From Areca catechu (Eukaryota > Streptophyta > Magnoliopsida > Arecales > Arecaceae), in the NCBI GenBank assembly GCA_021397845.1, contig CM038051.1, positions 14,222,327 to 14,286,326 on the forward strand: a DNA stretch of 64,000 nucleotides, written 5' to 3'. Position 1 is the first letter of the stretch, and each line of letters starts with the position of its first letter. The position numbers were made by a program, and so were the translations under genes. Positions 1-11,500 of the stretch are shown here, one piece after another. The notes under the pieces are model-generated. The model was not told the origin of the DNA. It did no database searches and was given only the letters and a program-made list of their open reading frames with translations.

Positions 1-1120
1 CGGAGACGCCGAAAGCGCACTTCGCCGGGTTCAGCTTCATCTGATGGCGCCGGAGGTTGCCGAACGTCTCCGTCAAGTCAGCCACGTGGTCCGAATCGAG
101 TTTGCTCATCACCAGCATGTCGTCCACGTACACCTGCATGTTGCGGCCTATCTGGTCTTTGAAGATTTTATTGACCAGACGTTGGTACGTCGCCCCTGCG
201 TTCTTGAGGCCGAAAGGCATCATCCTGTAGCAAAAAGTCCCGTGGTCAGTTATGAAGGCAGTGTGCTCCTCGTCCTCCGGGTTCATCCGGATCTGGTTGT
301 ATCCGGAGAAGGCGTCCATGAACGATAAGAGGCGATGCCCCGAGGTGGTGTCGACCAGCTGGTCGATTTTTGGAAGAGGGAAGCTGTCCTTTGGGCAAGC
401 TCGGTTGAGGTCGGTGTAGTCCACACAGATCCTTCACTTACCGCTACTCTTCTTTACCATAACCACGTTTGCCAGCCAGCTAGGGTATTGGACCTCTCGG
501 ACGAAACCGGCGGCGAGGAGCTTCTCTACTTCCTCGTTGATCGCCTTCTGCCTCTCCATGGCGAAGCTTCTCTTCTTCTGGCGGACCGGGCGGCTACTTG
601 GGTCCACGTTCAGCCTGTGCATAATAACCTCGGGCGGGATGCCCGGCATGTCGGCTGCTGACCAGGCGAACACGTCAGCGTTGGCGCGGAGGAACTCCAG
701 CAAGCGGGTTCGCTCTTCCTCGGGGAGCTGGGCCCCGACTTGCACCGTCTTCAGGGGATCCGAACCGAGGGGAAAAGTCAGCAGGCGCTCTACGGGCCCT
801 CCCCTGGGTTCCTTCTCTCTCAGATCGAGGTCGTCGATATCATGGGCGAGCTCCGCGCCCCTGGCGCCTGAGACCGTCTGGAGGCAGAGCGGGATTGGCT
901 GGATCGTCCCCTTCATCTCTCCGAGCCCGGAAGGCGTGGGGAACTGCACCAACAGCCTCCTCGTGGAGATGGTGGCGTCCAGTTGGTTGAGCCCGGGACG
1001 CCCGAGAATGGCGTTGTAAGGCGAAGGGAGCCTGACGACGGTGAATGTTATTAGGACGGTCACCTGCCGGGGTGGGGATCCGGCAGTGACCGGGAGAGTG
1101 ATCTCCCCCTCGACCCCCAC
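1..1120 (-). pseudogene. gypsy reverse transcriptase region, with premature stop
   Basis: From 1120 down to 437 the frame covers the protease end (NAILGRPGLN), the linker, and the start of RT (FVREVQYPSWLANVVMVKK). A TGA at 434-436 interrupts it inside the usual glycine-lysine-tryptophan-arginine stretch, where a TGG tryptophan codon is expected. The same frame stays open beyond the stop to the window edge and includes the palm motif YVDDMLVM, with the catalytic aspartates encoded at 119-124, and KLNPAKCAFGV at 1-40. The protein is therefore truncated before the active site. Domain order and motifs are those of Ty3/gypsy polymerases. Confidence 0.9.
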
Positions 1121-1137
1121 GGAGTCCCCTGTAAAAC

Positions 1138-3030
1138 CTACCAGGGGGTGTGAACTGGTTTCAGCTGATCGGGGGACAAATTCATCCGAGAGAAAGCATC
1201 GTAAAAAAGTACGTCAGCCGAGCTTCCACTATCCACCATGATTCGATGTACAGGATGCTTCGCGATGGTCATCTCGACTACCACGGCATCGTTGTTTACA
1301 TTGTCATTAACTTCCCCTCCCCTAGGAGGGATTACATTCTCCGGGACTTCCCGGGCTCTCTTCATTGCTCGGCCGGACCCACGCGAGATCATGCCCACGG
1401 GCTTCTCCGTTGGGCGGTTGTCGATCGCAGGGACAGGCGGTAGGGCCGCGAGCGGTTGCCCTTCAGAGGGGGCCTCGTTCTTGACGAACTTCCTGAGGTA
1501 ACCCCTCCTGATCAGCTCCTCAATCTCCCGCTTCAGATGGCGACACTCCTCCGTGTCATGCCCGTGCTCGCGATGGAACTGGCAGTACTTTGATTTGTCT
1601 CGGACGGCTCTCGGGTTCTGAGGAGGAGGTCGGCGGAGGTAGCGCTCGCCCTCGATTTCCATGAGGATCTTCGTTCGAGGTGCGAGGAGAGGGGTGTACC
1701 TCCGCTCGGGAGTGGCTTCGCCCCTCGGCCTTGGATTTGGGCGAGGGTCGGCAGACGGCCCGGGCCTCCGAGCTCCCGGGGTGTCCCTCGGGAGCGGCTT
1801 CTTCGGAGTCTTCCCGTCCAGCTCTCGACGGGTGCGGTCAGCCTCCTCCGCTCGGATGTACTTGTGGGCGCGGAGGAGGAGCTCGGAGTACGTCCTGGGC
1901 GGCTTCTTGTCCAGGGAATAAGTTAGGCGGGACGTCTTGAGTCCGCGCTTCAAGGCCAGCATGGCGACGGGCTCGTCCAAGCTGTAGATCTCCAGGGCTG
2001 CGGTCTTGAACCGGGTGATGTAGTCCCGGAGTAGCTCCTGGTCCTGCTGGCGGATGGAAAAGAGGCTGTCCACCTCTCTTGGCACCTTTCGACAAGCGTC
2101 GAAGTGCGCCACAAACTTTCCTTCCAACTGATGGAAGGAGCAAATGGATCCGGGCTCGAGGCGGGTGAACCAGACTCGAGCGGCCTTCCGAAGGGTTGCC
2201 GGGAAGGCGATGCACAGAAGGGCGTCGGTGGCCCCCTGGACCCTCATGAGAGCCTTATAGCTCTCCAAATGATCCAGGGGGTCGGTGGTTCCGTCGTAGG
2301 GATCCACCTGCGGCATGCGGAACCGTTTTGGGATCGGTTCCGCCTGGATTTCTTCAGAGAAAGGGGGGCGGGAGTCGTAGCCCGCCGGGTCTGCCGACGA
2401 GTTCTGCAGGTCGGCGAATCGGCGGGCGAACTCCGCCAGCTTGCGCTCATGCTCCTCCAGGCGCCTCTCGGCCTGGCGCCTGATGGCTTCATCGATGGAG
2501 TCTTCCACCGAGGCTGCGGGTGAAGGGGGCGCCGATCGGTCTCGGCGCGAGGTCTGGCCTCGGCGTCGCTTGCTGCGATGCACCGTTTTGGCCCCGTCGG
2601 CCGGGGATCGACTCTCGTGATCCTCCGAACCGGAATAGTTTCTCTTTGCGGGAGCTTGGTGGCTCCCCCGGGGGTTGGAGATGGCCCTTGGATGGGATGG
2701 CCTGCCCTGGATTGAGCGCAGGCTCCCACGCTGCCCCGCGGCTCAGGCCGCGGGGGTCCCTGGCTGCGGCTGAGTGGCCAGGGACCGTTGCTGATGCTGA
2801 AGCTGTCGGACCGCTGAGGTCAAGGTCTGCAGCTGCTGGACGATGGCCGCAAGGGATCCGTCCACCGGGGTAGGCTGCTGTGGAAGAGAAGGGGGAGCCA
2901 GAAGCTCCCTTTCGGGGCTGTGGCCCCCTGGAGGGGAGTGGACATCCCCCACACGGCTGGTGGACGCCTCGCGACCACGAGTGACCACCATTGCTGGAGA
3001 GCGTGACACCTGCAGAAAGCTGGTTCCCAC
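1138..3030 (-). pseudogene. gypsy gag and aspartic protease, with an internal stop
   Basis: The frame opens at an ATG at 3030 (MGTSFLQVSR) and reads a glutamine-rich coiled-coil-like stretch (LAAIVQQLQTLTSAVRQLQ) before a TGA at 2743-2745. The same frame resumes to 1138. It then shows the retrotransposon gag domain (DPLDHLESYKALM and KAARVWFTRL), a histidine/cysteine knuckle-like segment (KYCQFHREHGHDTEEC) and the protease motif VDSGSSADVLF near 1200-1240. Identity of frame on both sides of the TGA shows that it is a point mutation in one original ORF; CGA to TGA by CpG deamination would explain it (inference). At about 1140 a run of five C, where six would keep the frame, ends the reading frame and shifts it into the RT frame. 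Confidence 0.88.
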
Positions 3031-3069
3031 TAGGGGTTAGTGTCCTGCCCCCTACCTGGCGCGTCAATC

Positions 3070-4616
3070 TGTTGCCGCTCTCGCCGCCGCGCCCGTGCCT
3101 CGGATCAGCCGATCCTTCCTGACCGCCTGGTGAGGGAGCCTCCCTTCCCGCGGAGAACCTGCAACAAAAGGGGTTAGAGGACCCTGGCCGGGGATCCCGG
3201 CGAGGGAGCTCCGACGGTCAAGTCAGTAGACGATGAGAAGGAACAGACTCTCCAGCCGGACCCTCTAAAGGGTTCCAGACTTAGAGAGTTAACTGGTGAA
3301 GGAAACGCTCTGGGGACCAGAATCTCGGCTGGGCCTCCTTGCCGAGCTCACGCCCAGTGTTCCCCTCTCGGGATCTCTGGTTTCTCTCTCGGAGCAAGGC
3401 CTTGTGCCGGTGCTTCCTCCTTGTCCCCAGGCTAATTGGCTTACCTTGTCGTCCCCAGATTTCTCCTTCTTTATCTCCTTCCGTCGCGCATTTGTCTTTT
3501 TCCGCCTTGGAAACTCCCCTCCCCCGTCCTCTTTTCTTTTCCCTTTTCGGTGAAGGGTGCCAGGCGGCTTTCCGACCTCGTCCGCCGGGCCCAGCAGGGA
3601 AAAGGCAAAGACAGAAGAGAAAGAGGGGAGGGCGGCGCTGGCAGGGCGGCCGGTCAGGCCTCGGGCCCAATGAGAGCGCCCTCTTCCCCAAGCATGGGCG
3701 CCATTTATCTATGGGGCATGTGTCGTCATGGTTGCGTCTCTCGGCTGCGGGACCTGTCGGGCCGATGCTAGTGATGTTCCGCGTGCCGCCGCCCTCCGTA
3801 CAGGACGCCGTCTGGGATTCGTACGGCCCGACGGATGGCCTCGGGGCCCGTCTCTCTCCCCAGGGCCCTCGCCGTGCGAGCGGTCTGACCTCGGCTGAGT
3901 TGGGCCCGTCTCCGGGGGCCAACTGGCGAGGGGCGAGGGATCGGCCGACCTCGGCTTTGGTGGACCCCTCCTGGGTGGACACTTGGCGAGATGGCAGGAG
4001 GTCGCCTGGCTTCGACCGAGGTGGGCCCATCTCCGGGTGGCCACCTGGCGAAGGGCGAAGGATCAGCCGACCTCGGCTTAGGTGGACCCCTCCTGGGTGG
4101 ACACCTGGCGAGGTGGCAGGAGGTCGCCTGGCTTCGGCCGAGGTGGGCCCGTCTCCGGGTGGCCACCTGGCGAAGGGCGAAGGATCAGCCGACCTCGGCT
4201 TAGGTGGACCCCTCCTGGGTGGACACCTGGCGAGATGGCAGGAGGTCGCCTGGCTTCGGCCGAGGTGGGCCCGTCTCCGGGTGGCCACCTGGCGAAGGGC
4301 GAAGGATCAGCCGACCTCGGCTTAGGTGGACCCCTCCTGGGTGGACACCTGGCGAGGTGGCAGGAGGTTGCCCGAACTTGGCCGACCTCACTTAGGCGGA
4401 CCCCTCCGGGCCCGGGCGCCGATGAAGTGGTAGAGGAATTCCGAGCCGAGCTCGACCTCGGCGAGGGCGGTTTGCCTCAGGCAGTCGTCGGGCGGTGTAG
4501 TCTTGCCGATCCTGGCTTTGTAGATGTGGCGCTGACTTGGCCGGAAAAACATACACGTGGCTCGCTCGTAATTGATGATACCTGAGCCTGGCCACGTGAC
4601 TGTCACGACTGTAACA
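3070..4616 (-). repeat. long terminal repeat of the gypsy element (5' LTR, 1547 bp)
   Basis: On the minus strand this LTR begins TGTTACAGTCGTGAC at 4616 and ends with AGCGGCAACA at 3070. The next internal bases, from 3069 downward (GATTGACGCGCCAGGTAGG), are where the primer-binding site should sit; I do not assign the tRNA. It shares termini, GC-rich repeats and its inner end with the solo LTR at 22778-24742, so both belong to one family, but the two differ in length and in repeat architecture. Long ORFs on both strands here are products of the stop-poor tandem array and are not genes. Confidence 0.85.
3949..4390. repeat. tandem array of a 122-bp unit in the LTR (about 3.6 copies)
   Basis: The phrase CCTCGGCTT recurs at 3949, 4071, 4193 and 4315, an exact 122-bp spacing. 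Each unit is a dimer of two related monomers of about 61 bp, one with CGCCAGGTGTCCACC and the other with CGCCAGGTGGCCACC (minus-strand reading). The last copy decays after 4370. The same 61-bp monomer builds the 185-bp array at 22916-24000. Confidence 0.9.
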
Positions 4617-4748
4617 GGGTCATGTATAGGATCAAAAAAAAAAATTTAAATTTAATTAAGTTATTCGTGAGATCATGTTGTAAATTCGTGATTCGTTGAT
4701 AACTAAGACAAGGTCTTGGCCGGGTTATCGCCTACTAATATTTAATCG

Positions 4749-4757
4749 TTATAAAAC
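4749..4757 (+). promoter_or_regulatory. possible TATA box for the TMEM234-like gene
   Basis: TTATAAAAC lies about 200 bp before the chosen ATG at 4957. The distance would leave a 5' UTR of roughly 170 bp, which is acceptable for a plant gene. Only the motif and its position support the call. Confidence 0.25.
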
Positions 4758-4956
4758 TGTTACGTTATGGACTTTTAAATTGGAGGTCAACGTGGGCGTA
4801 ATTTCCCCTTGTCTAACTTCGATCTACCAATCTCGATTCTCGAACCAACAAGAGGGAAAAAAAGTTGGGGATTTTACCTCGGCCTTTGCTCGCCGTCGTC
4901 CTCCTTCTCCTCGATTCCCGGCGAGTGCCGCCGCTCCACCGCCGATTCGGAGCCCA

Positions 4957-5349
4957 ATGGGAGGCGACATTGAGAAGATGATCGGCGTCGGGCTCGTCTG
5001 GGGCGCCACCAACGCCGTCATGCGCCGCGGCGCTCTGATCTGGGACCAGAAACGCTCGGCGGCGCCACCAGACGGCCGCCGCGGCCTCCTTGGGCACGTC
5101 CTCCAGTGGCTAGACCTCCTCCTAACCTGGCAGTACTCCGTCCCTTTCCTCATAAATCTCTCCGCCTCCGCCGCTTTCTTCTACATCCTCGGCGGCGCCC
5201 CGATCTCCGTCGCGGTGCCGGTGACCAACGCCACCACCTTCGCCGCCACCGCCGTCTCCGCCTTGATCATCGGCGAGGAGATGCGTGTTGGGCCTGCACT
5301 CTTTGGTACCGCTCTTATCGTTCTGGGTGTTTGGATCTGTATCACATGA
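4957..5349 (+). CDS. TMEM234-like small multipass membrane protein (130 aa)
   Basis: This single-exon frame encodes a 130-residue hydrophobic protein like the TMEM234 family, related to the drug/metabolite transporter superfamily. Recognisable family segments are GVGLVWGATNAVMRRGAL at residues 8-25, a loop with DQKR, a helix starting at WQYSVPFLINLSASAAFF, then GGAPISVAVPVTNATTF and ALIIGEEMRVGPALFG before a final helix. About four membrane segments can be seen. The ATG at 4957 is chosen because the conserved part begins there; the frame is open upstream to 4696, but that extension is proline/alanine-rich and looks like 5' UTR. The exact cellular role of plant members is not known to me. Codon third positions are strongly GC-rich, as in many monocot genes. 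It starts 340 bp beyond the gypsy LTR, so its upstream region may be affected by that insertion (inference). Confidence 0.85.
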   Translation: MGGDIEKMIGVGLVWGATNAVMRRGALIWDQKRSAAPPDGRRGLLGHVLQWLDLLLTWQYSVPFLINLSASAAFFYILGGAPISVAVPVTNATTFAATAVSALIIGEEMRVGPALFGTALIVLGVWICIT

Positions 5350-6718
5350 GGTGCTTGATCAATGGCCCCATTCTTTTCTTCTTTGCGGATTCCTTATTTT
5401 TCTCTAGGGTTTATGGATTTAAATGGCTCTTTATTTTTCCGGTTTATTTATAATTTCGATTAATATAATTCGAGGCACATGTTTTATTTACTTGACAGTG
5501 AATTGTTTTACTTATCAATCTGATGTATGTATTCTATTTCTATTAAATTAAGCTGTTCCGCGAAGAAATTTAATGGACAGATATTTGGTTAAACTTAAAG
5601 ACTTGCTGAATTATATATATTTTTTATGGTAAAAGAAATTGCTTTTTTGGGATTATGAGTTGGATTGACGTTTTTCTGGTGAAGTAAAAGTAAACCCTGT
5701 TCATTGAATTTCACTGCAAGAGGGATAAATGTGATAGGCTACAGAGCAGTCTCTTAGTATAAGATATAACAAAAGGTGCAGGCAAAATTATATCGTGTCA
5801 TATAGACCATCTATGACTTCCGAAAACTATAAATTTTTTCTTCTGGTATGGAGTCGTTGAGATGCAAGGAGCTGCTATTGAGCCTTCTTATGACTAGGAG
5901 AGTTGGCAAGCTACTGGTTTCTTTTTTTTGATTGCAAGAGGAGGAAGCGAGACACTTCCCCCTAATTTTATTACATCAGAAAAAGATAATTTACAAATGT
6001 ACTGGAAACCTGATTGCTTCCACAAGAAATAAGTACCCTATTTGGATTTGAAATACAACACCAAAGCACAGATACAAAGCACTGTAAATCAGAGGACCGG
6101 CATTCAGGAATTTGATTGTACGAATGATGAAAGATTGTTCCACGACTTCATGTACTACATCTTCCCCCACCTTCCTGGATGATGATGAGGCTTTCCAGTT
6201 GCGAAGAGTCTCAAGAATTGTCTGCGGGACCATGAGGAAGGAAAAAGCTATGGTTTATTTTGGCGTGATCATGTTTCATTGTTTTTGAAATATGGTCTTG
6301 AGAATCTCCTTAGGGGACCGCGTGGTCATGGCAAAGTGTACAAACTAGAGCAGAGGAATACGATATCCAGATTATACCTTGAATTATTTTGTTTTTGTCC
6401 AAAATTCTTCTTTGTAGATGAAATCTTGATTTTGTCCCTTTAAGGAACCCTCTGTCGGAGTTGATTGTGGTAAATGTGGAAACTTATATTTGTAGAAACT
6501 TATATATATATATATATATATATTCATAGAAGATGTTTCAGGACTGACGTCGATGATATTTGGACTACCGTGGGAAATGAGTAAAGTGGAACCGTCTCGG
6601 GAAAAGCTTTGGCCGTAGGATTTTGTTTCAAATATAGCAATCAATAAGTAGAAGTCGTAGCTTCACGATCCTCGGCTTTACCTTAGTTTTATAAGCTTCA
6701 TCTGGACCTTGGAATTTA
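5350..6718. other. 3' UTR and AT-rich intergenic DNA
   Basis: After the TMEM234 stop the sequence becomes AT-rich, with a T-run near 5920 and a TA dinucleotide repeat at 6501-6523. A minus-strand frame at 5991-6233 is open for 80 codons, but I recognise nothing in it and it lacks gene-like composition. Confidence 0.5.
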
Positions 6719-6726
6719 GCAGCAAT

Positions 6727-7377
6727 CAGGAATGGCAATAAAATCCAAATTTATGGATATCCGAACCGATCCGATTTGACCGGGTAGTCAACGTTTTGAT
6801 TAGGTTTGGGTAAAACCCGAATGCTTGACTTTGAATTTGAACCGGGACTGGATAGATATACACCCGACCCGAACCCGGCCCGAATTATTTTAATATTTAA
6901 ATATATATATATATAATATATTTTATTAATCATAATTATTAGTTATTAAATTTTAAAATACTTAGAATCATATACCCTAATTATTATATATATATTGAAA
7001 ATTTTTTTTCATCCTATTCTATTCAGGATGAATTCAAAACAAGATCATAATTAATAGTTTATCAACTTCAGGATATAAATTTTAATTGAATATGAAATTA
7101 AATGCAGTTGAACTGAAAATATAGTTAAATTTTATTTGTTTAATGTATGTATAATTTATAAAATTGTAGATAATTTTAAAGTTGATAAAAATGAAAAAAT
7201 ATTAAATATAACTCATTTAGGTTCGGGCCGGGTAAACCCGATTACCCGATATTCAATTGAGATGGGTTTGGATAAAAAAAATCCAGTTCCAATAGTGTTT
7301 GGGTAATGTATTGAATATTTGGGTTTGGGTTTGGGTAGTTATGCACCCAACCCGAATCCGGTCCATTGCCATCCCTC
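6727..7377. mobile_element. non-autonomous hAT-like DNA transposon (651 bp)
   Basis: The left terminus reads CAGGAATGGCAAT and the right terminus reads ATTGCCATCCCTC, an imperfect 13-bp inverted pair (11 of 13). It is flanked by 8-bp direct repeats, GCAGCAAT (6719-6726) and GCAGCAAC (7378-7385), seven of eight identical, the length expected for hAT transposition. Subterminal blocks are rich in CCGAACCC and GGGTTTGGGT arranged in inverted orientation, with an AT-rich middle and no transposase frame. Confidence 0.8.
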
Positions 7378-7385
7378 GCAGCAAC

Positions 7386-8521
7386 ATGCACCATATTTCT
7401 TTTCTTCGTGTCTTACCTATATCAATCTCTATATTATTTTGCTTGGTGTGAGTTGATGTTTGCTAGGATCTAATAACTTCTTGATGTTTCTTGCCTTCAA
7501 GTCTTAATATGAGATAAAGGGGCAAAAATGCAGTACTTGATCATAAAACAAGGAAAAACGATGTTCAATTAAGACATGGTAACGAGCATTCCTCGCATGT
7601 GTATAACATTCAAGGAAGTGCTTATGGTCTGCCATCTCTTACTATTTTTTTTTTTTTGGTAAGGTGCCATCTCTTACTTTCAAAAGAGATCTTTGCCATG
7701 AAGGTCGTGGTCGTCAGGTCGGGACTCATGAGTTATTAAATTGGTGTCAGTGCCTCTGCGGATCTTGGAATCATACAAGCTTTGTCCAAATATAGGGCTG
7801 CATTTGGGTTGGGTCAAGTCCAAGTGTAGATTGACCGGGATCCAACTAAAAGTGGATTCATATCTCAGGTTTGCACCCAATTCGGACCAACCACTTGGTG
7901 GTCTGGGTTAGATTGGGTTCCCTTTCTTGGGTCGAGTTTAGGTTGTGTCAAGGTTTCTGGAGATAAACATGAATTCTGGCACTACCTTTCTGGGTTAAAT
8001 CGGATGCGATCTGATTTTATCAAATCCATACCTGACCCAGTTGGAAGCTGGTTCTAAATTTCCAATCCTTTTCTGGTCCACTTGCCTTTGACTCCAGCTA
8101 GTGTCTAGGTTGAGTCACATAGATACGGTTCTGATCGGAGTCTACTTAACCCACCTGTACCCCTTTTGCTTACTGAAGCTGACCGTCATGGGATCTTATG
8201 AAAATAGAGCTTACACATTATCAAATTCCACATTTCTCAGCAATATTTATTAAAGAGAAGAATTATATTTTTAACATATAATTTAGAAGTTCGTTCATGA
8301 TGAAGTTATACGTCCAATTTCGTGATGGCAAAATTGGAGACAATCAACCATAAACCATAAGCATCATCCAATCTTTTTCTAATTATTTGGATCGGCTTTG
8401 CATGTTTTTGTTCATCAAATTTAAAAACAGCTAAAACATTCATACACAATCACCGCTAGCGAACAGCCCTATACCTTATAAAAAAAAAAAAAAAGGAAGA
8501 TAATTTATTTGTTTTAATCAA
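7386..8521. other. intergenic DNA downstream of the oxidase gene
   Basis: Apart from the small tail insertion at 7630-7678, I see no gene. The stretch next to the oxidase stop (8463-8521) holds an A-run and would include its 3' UTR on the minus strand. Confidence 0.5.
7630..7678 (-). mobile_element. tiny retroposed tail insertion with 14-bp target duplication
   Basis: TGCCATCTCTTACT occurs at 7630-7643 and again at 7665-7678. Between the copies lie only about 21 bases: a run of T followed by GGTAAGG. On the minus strand that is CCTTACC plus an oligo-A tail, similar in form to the ends of the LINE copies here (TTATCAAAAAAAA near 60826 and 30900). A perfect 14-bp duplication around an A-tail is the signature of target-primed reverse transcription, here aborted almost at once. 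Confidence 0.75.
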
Positions 8522-11500
8522 TCAAGCGCTGATTTTAACCCAGACCCCCTTGCTGGGCACCCCACGGTGCACCACATGCACCAGGTAGTACCCCGGCGGC
8601 GCGTACGCCGGCGACGACGGCGCCTCGATCGTGATGGTGTAGCTCCCGGCGCTCTTGATGGCGAACTCCTCGGTCTTCGGTATCACCAGCCTCTGGTTCA
8701 TGTTGACGCCGTGCGTGGTGAAGGGCGGCGCGTACATGGTCACCATCAGGTCGTCCTCCTCCACCAGCCCCGTCGTGTTGATCGTGAACGCGATCGTCAA
8801 GTTCCGCCCGTACTCCATCCCCTCCTCCGGCAGCACGTCGACGTCGATGCTCGGCCTTTGGACGTCCAGCTCCGGGTCCAGGTACGGCGGGCTGAACTTC
8901 TCCACCCTTAGCTCCGTCGGGAATTCTTCGCCGACGAACCTGTACCGGTTGTTGGTGTTGCTGCCGGCCACGAGGATGTCCCCGTCCGGCAGGACCGCGG
9001 AGGTGGAGTGGTACATGCGCGGGATGGTGCTGGGGGCCAGCACGCGGAACCGGTCGGCTTGCACAAGCCTGGGGCGGTAGAGCACCGGCGCGAGCACGGG
9101 GTCCTTGGCCTGCCACCACCCGGCGGAGCCCTTGGCAGCGCCGTTGATGATGAGCACCTCGGCGTTGGGCAGCAGCAGCATGTCGCCCATCGTGCGGGGC
9201 ACCGGCATCTCCTCCATGTTCCAGGCGGCGTTGGGGTTATTGATGGCGAGCCGGCCGCAACTGGTGAGGGCGGGGACGAAGGTCTTGACGGCGGAGAAGT
9301 TGAATGAGTCGCGGGGGCACCCGCCGCAGATCAGGACCTCGGGTTCGACGGGCGGGAGGCGGAGGTCGAGGGGGAGGAGGGCGGACATGCCGGAGGCCGG
9401 GTAGTTGCGGGAGCCTCCGGGGAGCTGCGGGTACTCGCGGATGACCTTGTCGGCTTTGGGGTCGAGGAGGATGGCGCGGTCGTTGGCGAAGATGAAGAGG
9501 TTGCCATCGGTGTTGAGGTGGACGAAGGGGTAGAGGTTGTTCTCTATGACGTCGGTCGTCTCCCTGAGGAAGGGGAGGTAGTGGGCGTCCTGGAAGGCGT
9601 TGGCTTTTCCGGCGGGGGGCACGTACTCGTAGTTGAACTCGCGGCGGCCGCCGACGACGACGAAGCTGCCGTCGGGGAGGATCTGTTGGGTGGAATACCT
9701 GCATGCGCGCATTTGCATGAAATTGCAATAATGATACTAATAATAGTAATATTTCAAGATTGCGTACGTGCATGCATGCATGCATTAGCTTGGCAGTCTG
9801 GTTGAAAACTAAGAGTATGTTTGTTTGGGTGATGTCAGCTACCATTTTTGAGCAGAGAGATCGTAGGTGAACTCCTCCCAGTCGCAGCCGGCGCAAGGTT
9901 TGAGGTATCTCACGCCTCTTCCCCCATCGTTATACCCTCCGGTTTGCACCAGAGTCCCGTCGGCGTCCAAGCCTCCAGATGAGCACCATGTATCAGTCAA
10001 GACCTAGAAGCAAAAATGAAAACATTTCATGCTAAGGACGTCTCTGATCGAGCAATGTAGTTGGAGAGGGGAGTCCTAGCTATAACCAATTTCAACGGAC
10101 GCAAATGTAGTGGTATCGTGTCAACTGGACCTTAAATTACGTATATCATGTAGAAGAAGCTGGATTTAGGAGGCAGGGAATCCATGATACATGGTTACAA
10201 TTAAAACTAGTGTTTGAGGAAGAAATCTTATCTGATTAATAAATCTTTTCTTAATACCCGTTCCCTTTATGAAGAGAATAAAATAACCATCAATCCAAAT
10301 ATGCTGTTTTTGATGGCAAAATTGAACTTCCCGGAGAATTTTTTCGGGTGAGAGATTTTTTTTTTTTTAAAAAAAGAGAAATTTGTGAGAGAAGTTTTTT
10401 TTTTTTTTAATAACCATTAAAAGATCTATTTTTTTTTTTTAAAAAAAAAATGTATTTCTGCCGGTTTGCAAGGTTGGAAGAGGTGGCCGGCCATGTTTAC
10501 AAAATATGGAAAATAAATTAATTCTACACGCGAGTTTAGTTTTTAACTAAAGAGTCAGAAAACTTCACATCGCCTTCTCTCAAGAAATCCTTTAATTTTG
10601 TTGTTCCGTCTACTTTGAACAATCAAGGAGTACGCGACTCTTAAGATTTGAGCTATGTGCACGATGAATGCCCAAGTAATTACTCTTTGTATCACAACAT
10701 CTAGAGGGCGGGTTATGCATGCGGTACGAATGGTCGTGATACACTAGGTGGAGGTTGGTTTTTTGACCCGAGATATTCTCTCATCCGTATTGAATTAGAG
10801 AGCCCCAGTCCAATGACGACCATTCGTGATTGGTATGATACGATCCCACATGAATGCAGTTGATGTATAATATAGGATCGCATCAAATTAGTGTCATCGT
10901 ACATACCAATCATGGATGGTCGTGCTTGGAGGACAAGCACGACCTAGTTCTTTGAGGTTCTTGGAGAACGTGCGGTCCATCACGCGTATCGTTCATTATA
11001 TGATGAACGCATATGGCCATACTTAAATATATATGCATCACATGACTCCTTATCCATGCTGAGTCATCTATCATATGATGAATGATATGCACGATCGATG
11101 CATCATACTTTGCTATGCACTGCAGAGGATCGATCTGCGCTCTTGGAGGACTTCCCCTCTCCATCTCAGATTAAAGAAAAGGATCAAAACTCTCTGATTT
11201 TTTTGATCCTTGGAGGACTTCCCCTCTCTATCTCGGATTAAAGAAAAGGATCAAAACTCTCTGATTGTTAATTATCAGCCAGTCTAGCATCCGTGGGCCC
11301 AAGAAACTTTTGTGAGGACATGGCCTGGGCACCACCGAAACTACTCTCCTCGTCGAACACAAAGAAGAGTACGGGAGAATGAAAGGAAAGGGAAGCCGAA
11401 CGATAAACGCGCGTACCTTAAGAGGCCGGACCTTAGCGGTGTCAATATCAAATTCGACGGCATGGGCCCAGCAGTCCAACGCTTTTGTTGGGCTATGGGG

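Larger units (their letters stand above)
1..4616 (-). mobile_element. Ty3/gypsy LTR retrotransposon, 5' part, decayed; rest lies outside the window
   Basis: Reading the minus strand from 4616 downward there is an LTR (3070-4616), a short leader, a gag-protease region (3030 to 1138) and reverse transcriptase (1120 to 1). The element runs off the left edge, so integrase and the 3' LTR are not visible. The RT contains the YVDD active site at 119-130, and the RT context (aspartate-tyrosine-threonine-aspartate-leucine-asparagine stretch before the palm domain) is typical of gypsy, probably the Tat-related group (inference). The coding region carries two internal stops and a frameshift, so this copy cannot make its own proteins. 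The right LTR end is set by the TG...CA rule; GGGTC at 4617-4621 would be the target duplication if the other end shows the same bases. Confidence 0.9.

Noticed and set aside
3281..4585. Frames of over 300 codons on both strands in the left LTR
   Set aside because: Same cause: GC-rich 122-bp repeats inside an LTR. No start context, domain or codon bias.
5991..6233. 80-codon minus-strand frame as a gene
   Set aside because: No motif, no gene-like composition and no recognisable partner exons.
8535..9119. 194-codon arginine/alanine-rich frame within the oxidase exon
   Set aside because: Shadow of the real GC-rich exon in another frame.
9237..9896. 219-codon frame spanning oxidase intron 2
   Set aside because: Arginine/proline-rich shadow; the spliced frame with conserved oxidase motifs is clearly correct.
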